Position numbers and translations under genes: made by a program
Shown: positions 31,838 through 34,859 of the stretch, one piece after another
Position numbering within the stretch: the stretch's first letter is position 1
Layout: each line of letters starts with the position of its first letter
Assembly (NCBI GenBank): GCA_029256185.1
Contig: JAQSYI010000064.1
Span: forward strand, 1-34,859
Direction of reading: 5' to 3'
Length of the DNA stretch: 34,859 nucleotides
Origin: Paenibacillaceae bacterium
GTDB taxonomy: Bacteria; Bacillota; Bacilli; Paenibacillales; NBRC-103111
Notes under the pieces: model-generated
The model's input: the letters and a program-made list of their open reading frames with translations, nothing else
Databases searched by the model: none
Told to the model about the DNA's origin: nothing

Positions 31838-32527
31838 TCACATATACCCTTTTTCCTTGAGGCTAATGTAGCGCTGGTCCCCTATTACCAAATGGTCCAG
31901 CAGCTCGATGCCCACAATATCTCCGGCTGCCGCAAGCCGTTTGGTCAGTTCAATATCCTCATGGCTTGGTGTCGGATCGCCGCTGGGATGGTTATGGGCA
32001 CAGATGATCGCGGCGCTGCTTCGCTGGATAGCGGAACGGAACACCTCGCGGGGATGAACGACCGTTGCATTCAGGCTTCCGACGGAGACGGTTTCTTGGC
32101 CGATCACATGGTTCTTCGTATTCAGAAACAGGCACACGAAATGCTCCTTGGTCAGGTAGCGCATGTCCTCCATCAACAGCTCAGCCGCATCTCCGGGAGA
32201 GCGGATGGTATGCCGCTCCTCCGGAGCCGAACGGGACAGCCTGCGCCCCAGTTCCACTCCCGCCTGAAGCTGCAACGCCTTGGCCGGTCCCACTCCCTTG
32301 ATGGAAGTCAGCTGCTCCAGCCGCAGATCGATAAGCCCCTTCAGACTGCCGGCTTCCCCCAGAATCCGCTCGGCAAGCCGCACCGCAGATTCTGCAACCG
32401 TCCCTGTACGCAAAAGTATAGCCAGAAGTTCAGCATTGCTCAGAGCCTGTGCCCCCTGCATCTGCATCCGTTCCCTCGGTCGTTCATTTTGCGGGATATC
32501 GCGTAAAGTCATGACTGGCGAACCCAT
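31838..32527 (-). CDS. radC: RadC family protein (JAB/MPN domain)
   Basis: The molecular role of RadC-type proteins is unclear; they carry a metalloprotease-like JAB domain and are not reliably DNA repair enzymes. The 229-residue protein has an N-terminal helix-hairpin-helix region (LTSIKGVGPAKALQL, about 70-84) and the JAB motif HNHPSGDPTPSHED (about 176-189). The ATG at 32527 lies six bases after AGGGGG. It is next to mreB, as in B. subtilis, but the usual maf gene is absent. Confidence 0.93.
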   Translation of the reverse strand: MGSPVMTLRDIPQNERPRERMQMQGAQALSNAELLAILLRTGTVAESAVRLAERILGEAGSLKGLIDLRLEQLTSIKGVGPAKALQLQAGVELGRRLSRSAPEERHTIRSPGDAAELLMEDMRYLTKEHFVCLFLNTKNHVIGQETVSVGSLNATVVHPREVFRSAIQRSSAAIICAHNHPSGDPTPSHEDIELTKRLAAAGDIVGIELLDHLVIGDQRYISLKEKGYM

Positions 32528-32558
32528 GAATTGCCCCCTGTTCCTTCTATAAAATGTT

Positions 32559-32584
32559 CGGACAACCTCAAGCGGAATTGTCCG
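32559..32584. promoter_or_regulatory. Inverted repeat in the radC leader
   Basis: CGGACAA (32559-32565) and TTGTCCG (32578-32584) pair across 12 bases, between the radC promoter and start. It could be an operator or a leader hairpin. Confidence 0.35.
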
Positions 32585-32644
32585 TTGTGTGCATTATGTC
32601 CCGACTTTTTTATCCGTTGCCGAATTCCGCAACTTGTCCAGTTT

Positions 32645-32653
32645 ATTATAGCA
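32645..32653 (-). promoter_or_regulatory. Extended -10 promoter of radC
   Basis: The minus strand reads TGCTATAAT, a perfect extended -10; no good -35 is visible. Confidence 0.5.
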
Positions 32654-32732
32654 TGTTTTCCGGCCAATTACAGATTCTGTCTCCTGACCGTTGCGGGCAC
32701 AAGTGCTGCAAACCCGATCGGCAGGATCGAGA

Positions 32733-32762
32733 CAAAATTGGAGAGGCGCAGTTGCACCCCTC
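32733..32762 (-). terminator. Probable terminator of the MutS2-like gene
   Basis: GAGGGGTGC and GCGCCTCTC pair with two G-U pairs around a 4-base loop on the minus strand and are followed by CAATTTTG. It is weak but lies 18 bases past the stop. Confidence 0.4.
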
Positions 32763-32779
32763 CTCCTCAAATCAAATCT

Positions 32780-34711
32780 TCATTCGCTTTCTTCTTCCCG
32801 GCGTGTGATCTTCAGACCGGCCTGATGGCCCTTTTCCATCTTCCGCCTGGCTTTGCGGTTCTCCACGGTATCAAACACGATGGAAAAATCATAATCCTCG
32901 GGATACAGCTCCGTTGCCGCGACTAGCAGCTTCAGCCGCTTATGGTTGACGAATTGCTTCTTGCCCTTCAGTTGCACGCCGAGCATTCCTTGCTCATCAC
33001 AGCGTTTGAAGATAATGCCCACTGCCTTCTGCGGGTAAACCGTTACGCTGTCGCCGATCTGATACTTCTGCCCGCCGTGCCGCACAGTCTTGGGAGGCAG
33101 ATCCTTCTGCAGGCCAGGGATGGATGCGCTGCCGTGCTTGACAGCCGCGGAATGGCGGCCGTCTTGTTCTTGCCGCAGCTCCTCCCCGCCGGAACGGTAC
33201 GCCTCCGCATAAGCGCGCTTCAGCATATGCTCCGCGAGTCCCAGCCGCCTGGCTATATGCAGCGCGCAGCTCTCCCCGGCCTCCCCGATATTCAGAATAT
33301 ACAGCGGCTTCAGGCTATCCCGGTCGAATTCCATCCTGGCGTTCACCAGTCCCTCGGAGCGCATGGCGAACTCTTTAACCTGAGGATAGTGGGTCGTGGC
33401 TACGAACAGCCCCTTCTTGCTCCTCAGTTCATCGAGAATCGCCACCGCCAGTCCCATTCCTTCGGCGGGATCAGTGCCGGAGCCCAGCTCATCCAGCAGC
33501 ACCAGCGTCTCCTCCGTGGCCATCTCCAGAATCCGGATAATATTGGTCATGTGGGAGGAAAAGGTGGACAGATTCTCCGATATGCTCTGCCCGTCGCCAA
33601 TATCGTACAGCACCGCGTTGTTCATACAGAAGGAGGTCCCCTCCGCCGCGGGTACATGCAAGCCGCTTTGGGCCATAAGAGACAGCAGCCCGATCGTTTT
33701 CAGGGCAACTGTTTTGCCCCCCGTATTGGGCCCGGTGATGACAATGCCCCGGATTCCCTCTCCCAAACGAAAGTTAAGGGGGACACAGGACTCCGGCTTC
33801 AGCAGCGGATGCCTGCCTTGTACGATGACGATGGTCCTATCCGTAGTCAACGGGACGGGAATAGCCTGCATGCGGACGGAGAGCCTGGCTTTGGCAAAGA
33901 TGAAGTCCAGCGTTTCCATCGTCCCGCGGTTCGCTTCAATCTCGGCCAATTGCCTGTCCACCATCTCGGTGAGACCGCAAAGAATGATTCTGATCTCCTC
34001 CTCCTCCTCTGCCTGCAGGACGCTGATCTCATCCTGCAGCTTACGTACGGAGGACGGCTCAATGAAATAGGTGCTGCCTGTATTGGAGGCTTCAATGACT
34101 GTACCGCTAACCTGATTCTTGTACTCCTTCTTCACCGGCAGCACGAATCTGCCCGCGCGGGTCGTGACATATCCGTCGGCGAACCACTCCTTCCTGCTGC
34201 GGAGAAGATCCGCCAGCTTGGCTTTCACCGCGGCGGCGGCATGCTCCTGTTTGCGGCGGATGCTGCCCAGGGCCGGGGATGCGCCGCTGTCCACCCCGCC
34301 GTTGCGAATGATGCGCTCAATCTCATCATGCAGCTCTGTCAATTCATACAGCGAGCCTCCGTAGAAGGCCGCGTCCACATTCAGGGACTCCGCTTTTTTC
34401 AGATAAATCTTCATCCGCTTGCACGAATTGAGGAATTGCGCAATAGCCGCAAGCTGCTCCGGGAATAGCATGGCGCCAAGCCTTACCTGCTGCATTATGG
34501 GATCAAGCTCCTTCATTAGCGCAAGCGGCGGGCTGCCCAAGGCATCCAGCATTTTCCTCGCTTCCGTGGTTTCATGCATGCCGCTTCTGCATTGCCTCTC
34601 ATTGAGGGACGGCGAGAGCGCCAGCAGCTTGGCTTTGGCTCCCTCCGACATGGCCAGCTCAGCCAGTTGGGTTAAGATCGTATGAAATTCAAGCAATTGA
34701 TTCTGATTCAA
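32780..34711 (-). CDS. MutS2-like ATPase lacking the Smr domain
   Basis: MutS2 proteins bind branched DNA or collided ribosomes, usually with a C-terminal Smr nuclease domain. From the TTG at 34711 (GGGAGG eight bases upstream) the product has 643 residues. It contains a core and clamp region, the Walker A GPNTGGKT, the Walker B LVLLDELGSGTDPAEG, and a following ATTHYPQVKEFA. A KOW-like segment (QIGDSVTVYPQKAVGIIFK) follows. Full-length B. subtilis MutS2 has about 785 residues; here the protein stops after a basic tail (ITRREEESE) with no Smr domain. It is therefore a short paralogue rather than canonical MutS2. No frameshift relic of Smr is seen downstream. Confidence 0.85.
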   Translation of the reverse strand: MNQNQLLEFHTILTQLAELAMSEGAKAKLLALSPSLNERQCRSGMHETTEARKMLDALGSPPLALMKELDPIMQQVRLGAMLFPEQLAAIAQFLNSCKRMKIYLKKAESLNVDAAFYGGSLYELTELHDEIERIIRNGGVDSGASPALGSIRRKQEHAAAAVKAKLADLLRSRKEWFADGYVTTRAGRFVLPVKKEYKNQVSGTVIEASNTGSTYFIEPSSVRKLQDEISVLQAEEEEEIRIILCGLTEMVDRQLAEIEANRGTMETLDFIFAKARLSVRMQAIPVPLTTDRTIVIVQGRHPLLKPESCVPLNFRLGEGIRGIVITGPNTGGKTVALKTIGLLSLMAQSGLHVPAAEGTSFCMNNAVLYDIGDGQSISENLSTFSSHMTNIIRILEMATEETLVLLDELGSGTDPAEGMGLAVAILDELRSKKGLFVATTHYPQVKEFAMRSEGLVNARMEFDRDSLKPLYILNIGEAGESCALHIARRLGLAEHMLKRAYAEAYRSGGEELRQEQDGRHSAAVKHGSASIPGLQKDLPPKTVRHGGQKYQIGDSVTVYPQKAVGIIFKRCDEQGMLGVQLKGKKQFVNHKRLKLLVAATELYPEDYDFSIVFDTVENRKARRKMEKGHQAGLKITRREEESE

Positions 34712-34768
34712 TGTGTGTTCCTCCCTTATTCCATTGGTTGCTGCAATCATGCATCTGTGCAAAACATT

Positions 34769-34819
34769 CCCCCAAAAGTGACGAGATGCTCCGAAGCAAA
34801 ATCCGGGTACTTTTGGGGG
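34769..34819. repeat. 11-bp inverted repeat upstream of the MutS2-like gene
   Basis: CCCCCAAAAGT (34769-34779) pairs with ACTTTTGGGGG (34809-34819) across 29 bases. It may be the terminator of a gene beyond the right edge or a regulatory stem for the MutS2-like gene. The loop is longer than in normal terminators. Confidence 0.6.
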
Positions 34820-34859
34820 AGCCCCCGAATGAAAATGCCAAACCGGCATTTACGTAAAA

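Noticed and set aside
32942..34468. 508-codon plus-strand frame opposite the MutS2-like gene
   Set aside because: It is antisense to a clear family member; composition is typical of a shadow frame at this GC.
1..34859. tRNA and rRNA genes
   Set aside because: I looked for cloverleaf-like and rRNA signature sequence in the gaps and saw none.

Overview
The window looks like chromosomal DNA of an endospore-forming firmicute of the Paenibacillaceae, most probably Paenibacillus. This is inferred from gene content and order, the moderately high GC, the SLH-anchored secreted enzyme and the sporulation genes. Nearly everything is transcribed leftwards (minus strand). The plus-strand exceptions are a broken NUDIX gene and a transposase-like gene with its neighbouring debris.

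Layout. 1-1280: an IS200/IS605-type element (tnpA plus a tnpB cut by the window edge). 1385-6335: a very large secreted, SLH-anchored glycoside hydrolase, split by a one-base frameshift between its two catalytic glutamates. 6393-7359: a gene-free block of short repeats. 7360-9875: bofC and safA (forespore signalling and spore coat assembly), each with a sporulation-type promoter. 10089-14892: an amino-acid operon read thrR(pheB)-hom-thrB-pheA-ilvE from a clear SigA promoter; a 65-bp intercistronic module occurs three times in it. 15147-16757: a frameshifted NUDIX gene converging on a TrpD-like gene. 17092-21723: obgE, spo0B, rpmA, prp, rplU (with an L21-leader region) and the RNase G/E gene. 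21788-23801: spoIVFB and spoIVFA. 23802-26388: a plus-strand, catalytically degenerate IS1595-like gene, a remnant of a second copy, and a 30-bp minisatellite that reads as a decaying decapeptide repeat. 26389-31594: the shape and division run mreB-mreC-mreD-minC-minD-rodA. 31838-34711: radC and a MutS2-like ATPase without an Smr nuclease domain.

How the genes work together. Several sporulation stages are represented: phosphorelay entry (Spo0B), site selection and cell shape (MinCD, MreBCD, RodA), the mother-cell pro-SigK processing complex (SpoIVFA/SpoIVFB), its forespore checkpoint modulator (BofC) and a coat morphogen (SafA). The ribosomal block encodes L21, L27 and Prp, the protease that trims L27. 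The aspartate/aromatic/branched-chain operon is headed by an ACT-domain regulator that may respond to its products.

The most unusual items are the 65-bp intercistronic module, the degenerate decapeptide minisatellite beside transposase-like relics, the frameshift that separates the two catalytic residues of the SLH glycosidase, and a 41-bp duplication that copies the -35 half of the mreB promoter. I did not find a clearly new multi-gene system.
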